64,000 nt of DNA from Actinomadura sp. DC4 (GTDB taxonomy: Bacteria > Actinomycetota > Actinomycetes > Streptosporangiales > Streptosporangiaceae): assembly GCF_030406325.1 (NCBI RefSeq), contig NZ_JAUEQY010000011.1, positions 124,001 to 188,000 on the forward strand, in the 5' to 3' direction. This document shows, in pieces, positions 26,587 to 35,573 of this stretch. The notes beneath the pieces are model-generated. The model was not told the origin of the DNA, ran no database searches, and was given only the letters and a program-made list of their open reading frames with translations. The translations under genes and the position numbers were made by a program. Numbering within the stretch: position 1 is the stretch's first letter; each line of letters starts with the position of its first letter.

Positions 26587-29500
26587 GTGTGGAAAAGGGC
26601 GCAGTACCGTCGGCCGGGGCGGAACGGGTCGGACGCGTCCGCCTCGATCGGCGCCGGAACCCGCGGCGACGGCAGAGCCGCGGTCGTGGTCGATGAGTAC
26701 GACGGCCTGACTCTGCTGCGCTCCTCGCCGGACGCGCCGCCGAAGCCGGACGGCGTCGCCGAGCTGGCACGCTTTCTCGGCGGCGACAAGGCGAACGACG
26801 TGTTCACCGTGGTGGTCGGCGCGGACGGCGCGACCGCCGAACTCTGGGCCAGGCTCGGCACCGTGCTCGACTCCGCACGTGAGCAGGGCGCGACCGCCGT
26901 ACGCCTCGCGCTGTCGGGCGCGGGCCGCCCGCGCCAGGACCGGCCCGCCCTGGCACAGCGGATCGCCGATGCCTGGGGCATCGAGGTGATCGCGCCGGAC
27001 GCGGGCGTGGTGATCGTGCCCGGCGGCTCGATGTTCGCCATCGGCGCCGGCGCGCCCGTCCGTGGCTGGCGGTCCTTCACCCCCGGCGCGGAACCCCTGC
27101 CGCTCGGCCGGCGCAGCCCCGAGCCGCACTGGCAGTCCGCCCTCGCCCGGCTCCCCGCAGGCACCGTCGGCGGATGCGTGGTGGAGCAGGTCCCCGCCGG
27201 GATCCTGGTGCGGTCCGCGCAGGCACCGAGGTCGCGCGCCGCGAACCTCTGCTACGCGGTGCCGGTCGACGACGACCACCTGACCATTCTCGTCGGCGCC
27301 ACCGAAGGCGACGGCGGCGCGGGCATCCCGGCCGAGGACCTCGCCGCCCTGCTCGCCGCGCTGCCGGAGACGATCCGTACGGCGGCGCGCCTCGCCCCCT
27401 GCGGCCCCACCGACCTGCTGGCGGTCGGTCAGGACACCGCCGAGATCCTGGGGGCGGAGGTGGAGGTGCTCACCGGGCTCCCGCTCGTCGTCGGCACCGA
27501 CGACGAGCCCGTCGTACGGCCCGTCCTGATCGACGCCGACGCGGAACCGACCTGGGTGCCCTTCGTCGAGGCCGTCGTCTGCCGGCCGTACGGCGCCGAC
27601 GGGACGGACCGTGTCCCGGCGCCCCAGCTCGTCCGCTGGCGCTCGCCCGTGGCCGGCGCCGATCATCCGGAGCCGGGCGCCATCGCGCTGTCGGACCGGT
27701 GGCAGGTCTCGGTGACGAGGGCCGGGCTGGCAGTGGGGCCGCGCGGGGAGGCTCCCGCCTTCGCGGGGCGGCCCGTGTCGCCGGAGCAACTGGCCATCGA
27801 GGTGAACCTCCGTGGTGCGGCGGCCGACGACGCGCTCTTCGCCGACCTGTCCCGCCTGCTCGCCGAGCTCGGCTCCGGCGTACGCGGCTTCGTCACCCTC
27901 CACCGGGTCCTGCCGGCGCACGCGTCCGGCGAGGAGGACTTCCGCCTGCTCCGGCTGGCGATCGAACACGGCGTGTCCCTGGTCGAGCCGCAGCCCGCCG
28001 AGGCGCCTCCCGCTTCTTCCGCGCCGACCGTACGGACCGTCGCGATCCCGCGGACCGGGCGTCCGCAGAGCGCGACCGCGGAGTCGTCCGCGCGCCCGGC
28101 GGCGGCGAGAGCCGACGAGCCCGCGGTGTCGCAGACGGCCGGCCCCGCGTCCCGGCCGTGGCCGGGTGAGGCACCGGTTTCGCCGGCGGCCAGGACCGGC
28201 GAGCCCGCCGCGGCGCCGCCGGGCTCCGCACAGTGGTCGTGGTCCGGTGAGGTACCGGCGTCCCCGGCGCCCAGGACCGGCGAGCCTGCGGGATCGCAGC
28301 CTGGTCCCGGGTCTCGGCCGTACCCGGGCGCCCCGGCCTTCCCGGCGTCTGGGGCGGGTGAGCCGGCGGGGTCTCAGCCGGCGGGCCCTGGGTCTCGGCC
28401 GTGGTCGGGTGAGGTACCGGCCTCCTCGGCGTCTGCGGCGGACGAGCCTGCGGGATCGCAGCCGGGTGCCGGGTCGCGGCCGTATCCGGGCGGCGCGCCG
28501 GCCTCCTCGGCGTCCGGGGCCGACGAGCCCGCCGCGGCACAGCCGGCCGGTCCCGCGCCCCGGCCGTTTCCCGCCGAGCCGCCGGCCGCCCCGGGCACGC
28601 CTCCGGACCGTACGCACGAGGCCGGCCCGTCCGCGCCGCCCCGCGGCCGAGACGATGCGGAACCCCTCCCGCCGGGCCTGGGGAAGACTCCGCCGACCCC
28701 CGTCTCGGGGAGGCCTCCGGAGCCCTCTCCGTCGCTCAGTACGGCCGCGGAGCACGCGCTCCGTCCGTCGTCCCCGTCCGCGGCGCCCGCAGAGCCCGCA
28801 GGGCCCGCCACGCCCGCGCACGCGGCTTCGTCCGCAGCCCCGGCCGCCGGGCCCGATCCCGCCGGACCGCCGCCGGCGCCTCCCGCCACGCCTCCCGCTC
28901 CGGCCCGGCCGGAGCCGGTCGCCGCGTCCCCGGCGCGCCCTCGGACCAGGCCCGTGGCACCCGCCCGGCGCAGTTCGGAGAAGGAGCGCGCCGAGTTCCG
29001 GTCGCTCGCCCAGCCGGTCTGGGAGCGGCACAGCGCCACGGTCAACCGGGCGATGACGAGGATGCCCGCACTGCGCGGCCCGCAGATGGACGCCACACGT
29101 ACCGACCTGGTCGCGGTGCACCTCTACCTGTCGGACTCCCACTCCGAGCTGACCCCGCCGGGAGAGAAGACGCCGGACGACGCCGACCTCCCCGGCTGCT
29201 ACACCGCCTGCCTGGCCTCCGGACTGTGCCGGCTGCCCTCGTACCGGGGGGTCGCCGTACGCGGCGGGCTTCCCGCCGACGGAGCACTCGGGCGCTTCGT
29301 GCCGGGCAGCGTGCTGCGCGAGCCGGGATCGGTCAGCGCGCTCCCGCTCGCGGCCGCCGCCGGCCTGTCCGCCGCGGCGGGCGGCTTCGTCATCTGGTCC
29401 TCCACGGGCCGGCGGGTGCGCCCGCTGCTGGGGTCCGTACCCGGTCTGGCCGCCGATGAGGTGGTCTTCCCACCCGGCACCGGTCTTCGCGTCCTGGACG

Positions 29501-29703
29501 TACGGTCCGCGGGCCCCGCGCCGATCATCCTGCTGAGCGAGGTGCTCGGCGCGGCCGCCGACGACCGGTCCGGCGATCTGGACGACGCCGACCGGGCCAC
29601 TCTGGAACGACTCGATGAAGCGCTGAATCGGCAGGTGCCCTCCTCAGGAGGGACTTCTCCCACCGCCTGGCCGACGCGCTGCGCCAAGCCGCTGGGCGGC
29701 TAG
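26587..29703 (+). CDS. Large protein with C-terminal ADP-ribosyltransferase-like domain
   Basis: The product has 1,038 residues and starts at GTG with a well-placed GGAGGT. Residues 1-470 form a globular region I do not recognise. Residues about 475-800 are a Pro/Ala/Gly/Ser-rich linker with degenerate repeats. The C-terminal part (about 805-1010) has the order expected of R-S-E type ADP-ribosyltransferases: R887 in SYRGVAVRG, S938-S939-T940 in IWSSTG, and E958 in DEVVFPPGT followed by a core strand. The residue two before E958 is Ala, so the ExE of arginine-specific enzymes is absent; another target residue or loss of activity is possible. It sits between the type VII-associated gene and the lectin genes. 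An exported or surface toxin is inferred; no classical signal peptide is seen. Confidence 0.75.
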   Translation: MWKRAQYRRPGRNGSDASASIGAGTRGDGRAAVVVDEYDGLTLLRSSPDAPPKPDGVAELARFLGGDKANDVFTVVVGADGATAELWARLGTVLDSAREQGATAVRLALSGAGRPRQDRPALAQRIADAWGIEVIAPDAGVVIVPGGSMFAIGAGAPVRGWRSFTPGAEPLPLGRRSPEPHWQSALARLPAGTVGGCVVEQVPAGILVRSAQAPRSRAANLCYAVPVDDDHLTILVGATEGDGGAGIPAEDLAALLAALPETIRTAARLAPCGPTDLLAVGQDTAEILGAEVEVLTGLPLVVGTDDEPVVRPVLIDADAEPTWVPFVEAVVCRPYGADGTDRVPAPQLVRWRSPVAGADHPEPGAIALSDRWQVSVTRAGLAVGPRGEAPAFAGRPVSPEQLAIEVNLRGAAADDALFADLSRLLAELGSGVRGFVTLHRVLPAHASGEEDFRLLRLAIEHGVSLVEPQPAEAPPASSAPTVRTVAIPRTGRPQSATAESSARPAAARADEPAVSQTAGPASRPWPGEAPVSPAARTGEPAAAPPGSAQWSWSGEVPASPAPRTGEPAGSQPGPGSRPYPGAPAFPASGAGEPAGSQPAGPGSRPWSGEVPASSASAADEPAGSQPGAGSRPYPGGAPASSASGADEPAAAQPAGPAPRPFPAEPPAAPGTPPDRTHEAGPSAPPRGRDDAEPLPPGLGKTPPTPVSGRPPEPSPSLSTAAEHALRPSSPSAAPAEPAGPATPAHAASSAAPAAGPDPAGPPPAPPATPPAPARPEPVAASPARPRTRPVAPARRSSEKERAEFRSLAQPVWERHSATVNRAMTRMPALRGPQMDATRTDLVAVHLYLSDSHSELTPPGEKTPDDADLPGCYTACLASGLCRLPSYRGVAVRGGLPADGALGRFVPGSVLREPGSVSALPLAAAAGLSAAAGGFVIWSSTGRRVRPLLGSVPGLAADEVVFPPGTGLRVLDVRSAGPAPIILLSEVLGAAADDRSGDLDDADRATLERLDEALNRQVPSSGGTSPTAWPTRCAKPLGG
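28130..28560 (+). repeat. Degenerate Pro/Ala-rich repeats of about 60 bases in the ADP-ribosyltransferase-like gene
   Basis: In-frame units of about 20 residues recur, containing SRP(W/Y), then a P-A-S-P/S-A segment, then GEPAGSQP-like or DEPAAAQP-like ends. The coding strand repeats ccggcgt and gggtctcggccgt blocks. They form a flexible linker between the N-terminal region and the C-terminal domain and are prone to length change. Confidence 0.65.
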
Positions 29704-29786
29704 ATGGAGCGATACGCCGCCGCCCCGGCACCCGGAGGATCACCGGCGCCATCAGCGCTTCGATACGGACCTCAAAGGAGGAAGGT

Positions 29787-30782
29787 TTGCCTTCCAAATC
29801 AGAGCCCGGCGACCGTATGAAGTCGCTCGGCGTACGCCGTTCGGTCGAGTTGCCGGACTCGGACGTCGACACGGCCGGAGACCTGGCCCCGGCGGAAGAG
29901 CCGGGGCAGAAGGACGAACGGCCCGCGTCCTCCGGTCAGGAGACCGGCGGCGCGAGCCCCGTCGCGGCCGGCGGCACCTCGGCGGACCGGACGCCGGCGA
30001 AAGAGGAAGAGCGGAAGACCGTCACGGTCTCCGAGGTCGCCGTGACGCCGCCGTCGGTGAACAGCACCGCCGACGCCGGCGACGAGCTGCCGCCGGACCG
30101 GCCGAAGAAGACCGTGCTGGCCGGCGTGGCGATCGGCGGCGCCGTGGTGCTCGCCATCCCGATCCTGCTGATCGGGAGGGGCTCGCACGACCACAAGAAG
30201 GAGCCGGCCGCCGCCGCGGCGGCCACGGTCCTGCCCGGTGACGGTCAGCAGCCCGGTGCGTTCACCTCGGCCTCACCGACCGTCACCCCGACACCGACGG
30301 TCTCGAAGAAGAAGAAGGACAAGCCGAAGGCCTCGAAGAGCGCCACACCCAAGACCTCTCCCAAGGCGTCCTCCAAGGCGGCGGGCGACCACAAGGTACG
30401 GGTGCAGAGTGTGTCGAACCAGAAGCCGCTGGCGGGCGGCCCGCCGTGGAAGAGTCTCCGGCTGCACTCCCCGCGCGACATCTATCCCGGCAAGACCGTA
30501 CGGACGAACCGCATCGCGCTGACCATGCAGGCCGGCGGCAACCTCGTGCTGCGCGACAAGAGCAACAAGGTCATCTGGTCCACCGGGACCCACACGGCCG
30601 GCGTCTACGCCGAGCTCCAGACCGACGGCAACCTGGTCCTCTACGCAGGGGACCGGCACGCGGTCTGGGCGGCCGGCTGCTTCGGCCACAACAACCCGAC
30701 GATGGTGCTCCAGAGCGACGGCAACGTCGTGATCCTCGACAGCGGCGGCCACCCGATCTGGGCGACCGGCACCAACAGATGA
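29787..30782 (+). CDS. Single-pass membrane protein with outer bulb-type (mannose-binding) lectin domain
   Basis: The TTG start at 29787 follows GGAGG (29777-29781) by five bases, and the resulting N-terminus (SEPGDRMKSLGVRRSVELP) aligns with its downstream paralogue, supporting this start over ATG 29817. The 331-residue protein has a charged cytoplasmic N-terminal tail, Lys-Lys just before a single membrane segment (about 110-130) and a Thr/Lys-rich stalk. The outer B-lectin domain (about 225-331) has three sugar-site-like strands: MQAGGNLVL, LQTDGNLVLY and LQSDGNVVIL. The second and third keep QxDGNxV; in the first, Asp is Gly. Topology is N-in by the positive-inside rule. Carbohydrate binding outside the membrane is inferred from the family. 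First of three tandem paralogues, probably one operon. Confidence 0.85.
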   Translation: MPSKSEPGDRMKSLGVRRSVELPDSDVDTAGDLAPAEEPGQKDERPASSGQETGGASPVAAGGTSADRTPAKEEERKTVTVSEVAVTPPSVNSTADAGDELPPDRPKKTVLAGVAIGGAVVLAIPILLIGRGSHDHKKEPAAAAAATVLPGDGQQPGAFTSASPTVTPTPTVSKKKKDKPKASKSATPKTSPKASSKAAGDHKVRVQSVSNQKPLAGGPPWKSLRLHSPRDIYPGKTVRTNRIALTMQAGGNLVLRDKSNKVIWSTGTHTAGVYAELQTDGNLVLYAGDRHAVWAAGCFGHNNPTMVLQSDGNVVILDSGGHPIWATGTNR

Positions 30783-30824
30783 CTCAGTGACCGAGCGTGC
30801 CGGTCGGAGGGCAAGGAGAAGGCC

Positions 30825-31925
30825 GTGGCCCCCAGCAACGAATCCGGCGGAAACGCCGAACCCCTCGGTGTACGTCGCCAGGTCGAGCTCCCCGAGGTGA
30901 GCACCGACGCCCCGGACGATCTCGCGCCGACCCCGGATGCGGGGGCCAAGGCGGTGACCGGCGGCGGCGAGACCGGATCGGCCGCGGCGGGCACCGAGGA
31001 CGCGCGGCCCGAGGGCGCCACGGCGTCGAAGGAGAAGGAAGAACAGCAGGCGCTCACCGCGGGCATCGCCGCCCCGGTGCCGCCGGGCGGCGTCCAGAGT
31101 GACGGGATGCCGCCGGACCGGCCGAAGAAGCCGGTCCTGGCCGCCGTCGCCATCGGCGGCGCCGTGGTGCTCGCCATCCCGATCCTGCTGATCGGAAGGG
31201 GCTCGCACGACCACGAGAAGCAGCGGACCGCCGCCGCGGCGGCCACGGTCCTGCCCGATGACGCGGCACCGCCGGGCGCCTTCACGTCCGCCTCGCCGGC
31301 GGTGACCCCGACACCGTCGGTCTCCAAGAGCCCTGAGGCGAAGAAGTCCAAGAAGAAGGAAGAGAAGCCCAAGAAGAAGGACGCGAAAGCCGCTGCGCCG
31401 GCCTCGAAACGGCACGTCGCCGTGGCGGCGGGGCCACCGACGGGCCCGCGGTTCGCGACCACTACCCGTCTTCTTCTGAAGAACGTCATGACCGGCCTGT
31501 GCGCGGACATCCCCGGGAACGGCGACGGAGACCCGCAGGACCCGCTGCAGCAGTTCACCTGCAACGGCTCGAGCCGTGCCAACGAGCAGTGGGACCTCGT
31601 GGTGAATGACAAGGGCGGGGGCCCGCACGGGGCGGATCTCTTCACGATCCGCAACAGCAAGGACGACTACTGCGCGGACCTGCCCGGCAACGGAGCGGTG
31701 GACCACGGCACCCACGTGATCGAGTGGGCGTGCTCCCCAGGCCGTACGGACAACCAGATGTGGTACCTCGTCAAGAAATCCAAGAAGAACTTCTGGATTC
31801 GCAATTACGCCAGTCACAAGGACTGCCTGGACGTGCTCGGGACCGCTGGTTCCGGAGGCAAGAAGGCGGCGCTCACCCTATGGCCGTGCGACTCCGAGGA
31901 CGACCATCTCTGGTCCTTCCACTGA
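30825..31925 (+). CDS. Single-pass membrane protein with outer ricin-type beta-trefoil lectin domain (copy 1)
   Basis: GTG 30825 is preceded by AAGGAG (30813-30818) with six bases between. The 366-residue protein repeats its neighbour's plan: N-terminal tail with PLGVRRQVELP, membrane segment at about 103-123, Lys-rich stalk, then a lectin head. The head is a ricin-type trefoil (about 210-366) with three sub-repeats: TGLCADIPGNG...NEQW, DYCADLPGNG...NQMW and KDCLDVLG...DDHLWSF. Paired Cys per lobe and QxW-type ends fit the family. The DNA of the membrane segment is almost identical to that of the upstream paralogue, so the tail and anchor were duplicated while the head was exchanged. Confidence 0.85.
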   Translation: MAPSNESGGNAEPLGVRRQVELPEVSTDAPDDLAPTPDAGAKAVTGGGETGSAAAGTEDARPEGATASKEKEEQQALTAGIAAPVPPGGVQSDGMPPDRPKKPVLAAVAIGGAVVLAIPILLIGRGSHDHEKQRTAAAAATVLPDDAAPPGAFTSASPAVTPTPSVSKSPEAKKSKKKEEKPKKKDAKAAAPASKRHVAVAAGPPTGPRFATTTRLLLKNVMTGLCADIPGNGDGDPQDPLQQFTCNGSSRANEQWDLVVNDKGGGPHGADLFTIRNSKDDYCADLPGNGAVDHGTHVIEWACSPGRTDNQMWYLVKKSKKNFWIRNYASHKDCLDVLGTAGSGGKKAALTLWPCDSEDDHLWSFH

Positions 31926-31974
31926 GCGCCCGGTGCCATCCGCGGTGTGACATCTACGTCTAAGGAGAATCGTC

Positions 31975-33036
31975 GTGTCTTCCCAGTCAGAGTCCGGCGA
32001 CCGTATGGAGTCGCTCGGCATCCGCCGGTCGGTCGAGCTGCCGGAGTCGGACGTCGACGCGGCCGGAGACCTGGCGCCCGCGGCGGAGAGCGACGGTCCC
32101 GCCGAAGAGGCCGCCGGTTCCTCCGCCGCCGACGAGGCCGGGCGGACCGGCACGTCCGAGAAGTCGTCGGCGGACACGACGGCGCCGCCGGAGAAGGACA
32201 CGAAGGCGATCGCGGCCCCTGAGATGGCCGTGCCGCCGGCGGCGGGCGATACCGCCGCCGGGGATGACGAGATGCCGCCGGACCGGCCGAAGAAGACCGT
32301 TCTGGCGGGGGTGGCGATCGGCGGGGCCGTGGTGCTCGCGATCCCGATCCTGCTGATCGGGACGGGGAACCATCACGGGAAGAAGCATCCGACCGCCGCC
32401 GCGGCGGCGACGGTTCTGCCCGGAGACGGGGTGCCGCCGGGCGCGTTCACCTCCACCTCGCCGACCCCCACCCCGTCGCCGTCCACCTCGGCGAAGAAGA
32501 AGGTCAAGCCCAAGGAGAGCAAGAAGCCCGCGAAGAAGAAGGTCGTCGCGGCGGCGAAGAAGTCCGGCTTCGCGGGCGTCTCCAACGTGTTGCTGAAGAA
32601 TTCCGCGAGCGGGCTGTGCGCCGATGTGCCGGGCTACGGCAGGGGGTCGACCGACGGCCCGGTCGCGCAGTACTACTGCGCCCTCGGCGACGCCGACAAC
32701 CAGGTCTGGTCGCTCGGCGTGATGCGCGACATGAAGGGCCCGGGCGGCACCGCCCTCTTCACGATCCGCAATACCACGGACGACTACTGCATGGACCTTC
32801 CAGGCTACAGCGGCGTGTCGGCCGGCACGAAGGTGACGGAGTACTACTGCCGGCCCAAGAACGACAACCAGCTCTGGTACCGGTCGCACACCCGCGGCCA
32901 CCTCTACCGCATCCGCAACTACTCCAGCCACGGACTGTGCCTCGGCCCGACCGGGCGCTCGCACGCCAGGGACAAGCAGCTCGAGATCCACGCGTGTGGA
33001 AGCGGAGACGAGTGGTCGTGGCCGAGCGGTGAATGA
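31975..33036 (+). CDS. Single-pass membrane protein with outer ricin-type beta-trefoil lectin domain (copy 2)
   Basis: GTG 31975 follows AAGGAG (31962-31967) by seven bases. The 353-residue product has the shared tail (SGDRMESLGIRRSVELPESD), membrane segment about 109-129, Lys/Pro-rich stalk and a ricin-type trefoil (about 203-353). Its lobes contain SGLCADVPGYG...NQVWSL, DYCMDLPGYS...NQLWY and HGLCLGPTG, ending in EWSWPSGE. It is closest to copy 1 in the head but to the first, B-lectin gene in the tail, suggesting recombination among the three. It ends 19 bases before the converging SARP gene. Confidence 0.85.
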   Translation: MSSQSESGDRMESLGIRRSVELPESDVDAAGDLAPAAESDGPAEEAAGSSAADEAGRTGTSEKSSADTTAPPEKDTKAIAAPEMAVPPAAGDTAAGDDEMPPDRPKKTVLAGVAIGGAVVLAIPILLIGTGNHHGKKHPTAAAAATVLPGDGVPPGAFTSTSPTPTPSPSTSAKKKVKPKESKKPAKKKVVAAAKKSGFAGVSNVLLKNSASGLCADVPGYGRGSTDGPVAQYYCALGDADNQVWSLGVMRDMKGPGGTALFTIRNTTDDYCMDLPGYSGVSAGTKVTEYYCRPKNDNQLWYRSHTRGHLYRIRNYSSHGLCLGPTGRSHARDKQLEIHACGSGDEWSWPSGE

Positions 33037-33055
33037 CCACGGGCGGCGCGCGGCG

Positions 33056-35368
33056 TCAGCTGACCCGGGGCTCGGAGTCCTCCGGCCAGGTGTCGTCGTC
33101 GGGCAGGCCGGCGGGGTCGCACGGATGCCCGGTCCACTGCTGGAGCCGGTCGAGCTGTGCCAGCTGGCGCCGGGCCGCGTCCGCCGCGTGCCGGGCCTCC
33201 GCGCGTACGCCGGGGTCGTCCGCCATCGCGGACGCGTGGTCGAACCAGAGCGCCGCCTCGGCGTGCTGGTCGTCCTCGGCGCAGCGGTTGCCGGCCCGGA
33301 GCGCCGCGTCGATCAGTTCGTCGCGCGCGACCAGGGGCCCCGCGGCCATCAGGTGGCGGGCGATGTGCACGGGGTGGCGCTTCCGCAACTCGCCCAGGCC
33401 GTGCGCCGCCGCGGCGTGCAGGACCTGGCGGCGGGCGGGGGTGAGATCGTGCAACACCAGCTCGCGGGTCAGGTCGGGCATGAGGTAACGCCCCGGCCGG
33501 CCGGGTGCGGTGTCGTCCTCCCAGTTCAACGCGCGGGCGATGACGGACGCGTCCAGGATGGACAGCAGTTCCTCGCGCGTGATCGTGCGCATCTGCAGGA
33601 GGAGTTCGACGTCGAGCTCTCCGCCGGTGACCGCGACCGCCTCCAGCATCTTGCGCACCCGGTCGTCCAGCAGGTCCATCCGCGCGCGCAGCACCCTGCT
33701 GACGGAGGCGGGGAGCTGCGCGTCGGGACCGGTGCGCCGGTCGCTGGGCAGCTCCAGGATCTCGGTGATCAGGAACGGGTTGCCCTCGCCGCGCCGGTGC
33801 AGCGCCGCCGCCTCGCGCTGGTGGAGGTCGGTGCCCGGGAGCCCCGGGGTGAACGGGGTGGAGTGACGTTTCAGCAGCTCGTGGACGTCGGCGACGGTGA
33901 GCGGTCCGAGCGGCAGCAGGGTGGCGCGGCTCTGCCGTACGAGAACCGCCAGAAGCTCGCGCAGGCCCACGTCATCGGCGTCCTGCGTCGTGCAGACCAC
34001 GACCATCGGCACGTCGCGCAGCAGCCTGGCGTACATGCCGAGCGAGCGCCGGAAACGGGGGCCGGCGCGGTGCAGGTCCTCGATCAGGCAGATGGTGGGC
34101 TGCTCGGTCAGCCGTTCCGCCAGGTCGCGGGCGACCGCCTCGGGCCCTCCCTCGATGCGGATCTGCGGGTAGAGCGCCGACAACAGCCGGCTGAGCGGAT
34201 GGACCCGTACGTCGCCCTCTTCTTCTTCCTCCTCCACCGCGATGTCGAGGCCGCAGCGGACCCACACGACACGGAACGCGGCGTCCGCGGAGCGCGACGC
34301 GAACTCCTCGGCGAGGCGGGTCTTGCCGATGCCGGCCTCTCCGGAGAGCAGGACCCAGCGGGTGTTCCCCTGGGCCGCGTCGCTCAGGAGCTCGTCGAAG
34401 CGGGCCAGCTCGTCCGCCCGGCCGACGAGCGGACCGGCCGCGCCGGCGGGCTGCGGAGCCGGAGCGGCGGGCGCGGCGTGGGAGCGGAAGTAGGCCGGGG
34501 CGGGCAGGTCCTGGCGAAGAACCCCCATGTGGACGCCGCTCAGCTCGGGACCGGGTACGGCGCCCAGCTCCTCGGAGAGCAGCATGCGGATCGTCTCGAA
34601 GCTCCGCAGCGCCTCCGCGGACCGGCCCGCCAGGTAGAGGGCTCGCATCAGCAGGGCCCAGGCGGCCTCGCGCAGCGGAGCCCGCGTCGCGAGGTCCTCG
34701 GCGACGAGCACGGCCTTCTCCGGCTCGCCCTGCTGGAGGAGGACGGTGGCCTTGAGCTCGCCGGCGGCCATCCGGATCTCTTCGAGCCGCGCGATCTCGC
34801 GAGCCGCGAACGCGTGGTCCGCGGCGTCGGTCAACGGGGTCCCGCGCCACAGGCTCAGACCGCGCTCGACCTCGGACTGGGCGTCCACGAGCCGCCCGCG
34901 GGCCAGCAGCCCGCGGGAACGGTTGACCGCCTCTTCGAAGCGGTTCGAGTCGCGGGTGTCGGGCGGCGCCGCGAGCGTGTACCCGGCGGGCCCGCTGACG
35001 AGCACGGTGCCCTGCCCGCGCAGCGCGCGCTCCGGTTCGAGCACGTCGCGCAGCCGGCTGATGTGGGAGTGGATCGAGGAGACGGCGCCGGCGGGCGGAT
35101 GCCCTTCCCAGAGGTCGTCGCACAGGCGGTCGGCCGAGACCGGATGGCCGTTCTCGACCAGGAGACGCAGGAGCAGCACCCGGCGTTTGGGCGGCCCGAG
35201 GTTCAGCCGGACGTTTCCGGACCATGCCTCAAGCGGGCCCAGCAGCCCGAACCTGACATGGTCGCTCAACCGTTCGCCTTCCGCAGGGTGGATGTGACGA
35301 CGTCGCGAGTCTCGTTTCCGCCGGCGGCTGAAGGGGGGTCCACGATGTTCTTCGACCCCCGAGGACAT
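33056..35368 (-). CDS. SARP-family transcriptional regulator with AAA/STAND ATPase domain
   Basis: The 770-residue protein has an OmpR-like winged-helix DNA-binding domain (about 35-130; RFGLLGPLEAW, RRVLLLRLLVENG, SSIHSHISRLR). A BTAD helical domain follows (about 135-280), then an ATPase with Walker A GEAGIGKT and Walker B-like TICLIEDLH, and a helical C-terminal region. This is the AfsR/SARP architecture that controls antibiotic clusters; no C-terminal LuxR helix-turn-helix is seen. I chose ATG 35368 because AGGAGG lies six bases upstream, although the frame stays open further. It is divergent from the STAND gene and convergent with the lectin genes. Targets may be the lectin/toxin locus or the cluster at 40677; the sequence does not decide. 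Confidence 0.88.
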   Translation of the reverse strand: MSSGVEEHRGPPFSRRRKRDSRRRHIHPAEGERLSDHVRFGLLGPLEAWSGNVRLNLGPPKRRVLLLRLLVENGHPVSADRLCDDLWEGHPPAGAVSSIHSHISRLRDVLEPERALRGQGTVLVSGPAGYTLAAPPDTRDSNRFEEAVNRSRGLLARGRLVDAQSEVERGLSLWRGTPLTDAADHAFAAREIARLEEIRMAAGELKATVLLQQGEPEKAVLVAEDLATRAPLREAAWALLMRALYLAGRSAEALRSFETIRMLLSEELGAVPGPELSGVHMGVLRQDLPAPAYFRSHAAPAAPAPQPAGAAGPLVGRADELARFDELLSDAAQGNTRWVLLSGEAGIGKTRLAEEFASRSADAAFRVVWVRCGLDIAVEEEEEEGDVRVHPLSRLLSALYPQIRIEGGPEAVARDLAERLTEQPTICLIEDLHRAGPRFRRSLGMYARLLRDVPMVVVCTTQDADDVGLRELLAVLVRQSRATLLPLGPLTVADVHELLKRHSTPFTPGLPGTDLHQREAAALHRRGEGNPFLITEILELPSDRRTGPDAQLPASVSRVLRARMDLLDDRVRKMLEAVAVTGGELDVELLLQMRTITREELLSILDASVIARALNWEDDTAPGRPGRYLMPDLTRELVLHDLTPARRQVLHAAAAHGLGELRKRHPVHIARHLMAAGPLVARDELIDAALRAGNRCAEDDQHAEAALWFDHASAMADDPGVRAEARHAADAARRQLAQLDRLQQWTGHPCDPAGLPDDDTWPEDSEPRVS

Positions 35369-35573
35369 CGTGCACCTCCTGACTATCCATCTGACAGGTC
35401 GATAGCTGTTCATTCTGCGGAGGTGCCGACGGCCGGGAGGCGCTGAACAGGGATAAGCCAAAGGCGACTATTCACCCGATTGTTCACAAGGGACGCAAGG
35501 TTGCCATAACGTTACGGATGATCAAGGAGGGGAGGGGCGAAGCGGGGGAAGACCCGCCTCGATCGATGCCGAC
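35369..35573. promoter_or_regulatory. Divergent promoter region between SARP and STAND genes
   Basis: These 205 bases separate two divergent genes. AGGAGG for the SARP gene lies at 35375-35380 (minus strand). The middle is relatively A/T-rich (35400-35520) and should hold both promoters, but I cannot place convincing -10 or -35 boxes. No clear SARP heptamer direct repeat was seen. Confidence 0.5.

Noticed and set aside
33056-35368. LuxR-type helix-turn-helix at the end of the SARP protein
   Set aside because: The C-terminus is an acidic helical tail; no LuxR signature is visible. The DNA-binding domain is at the N-terminus.
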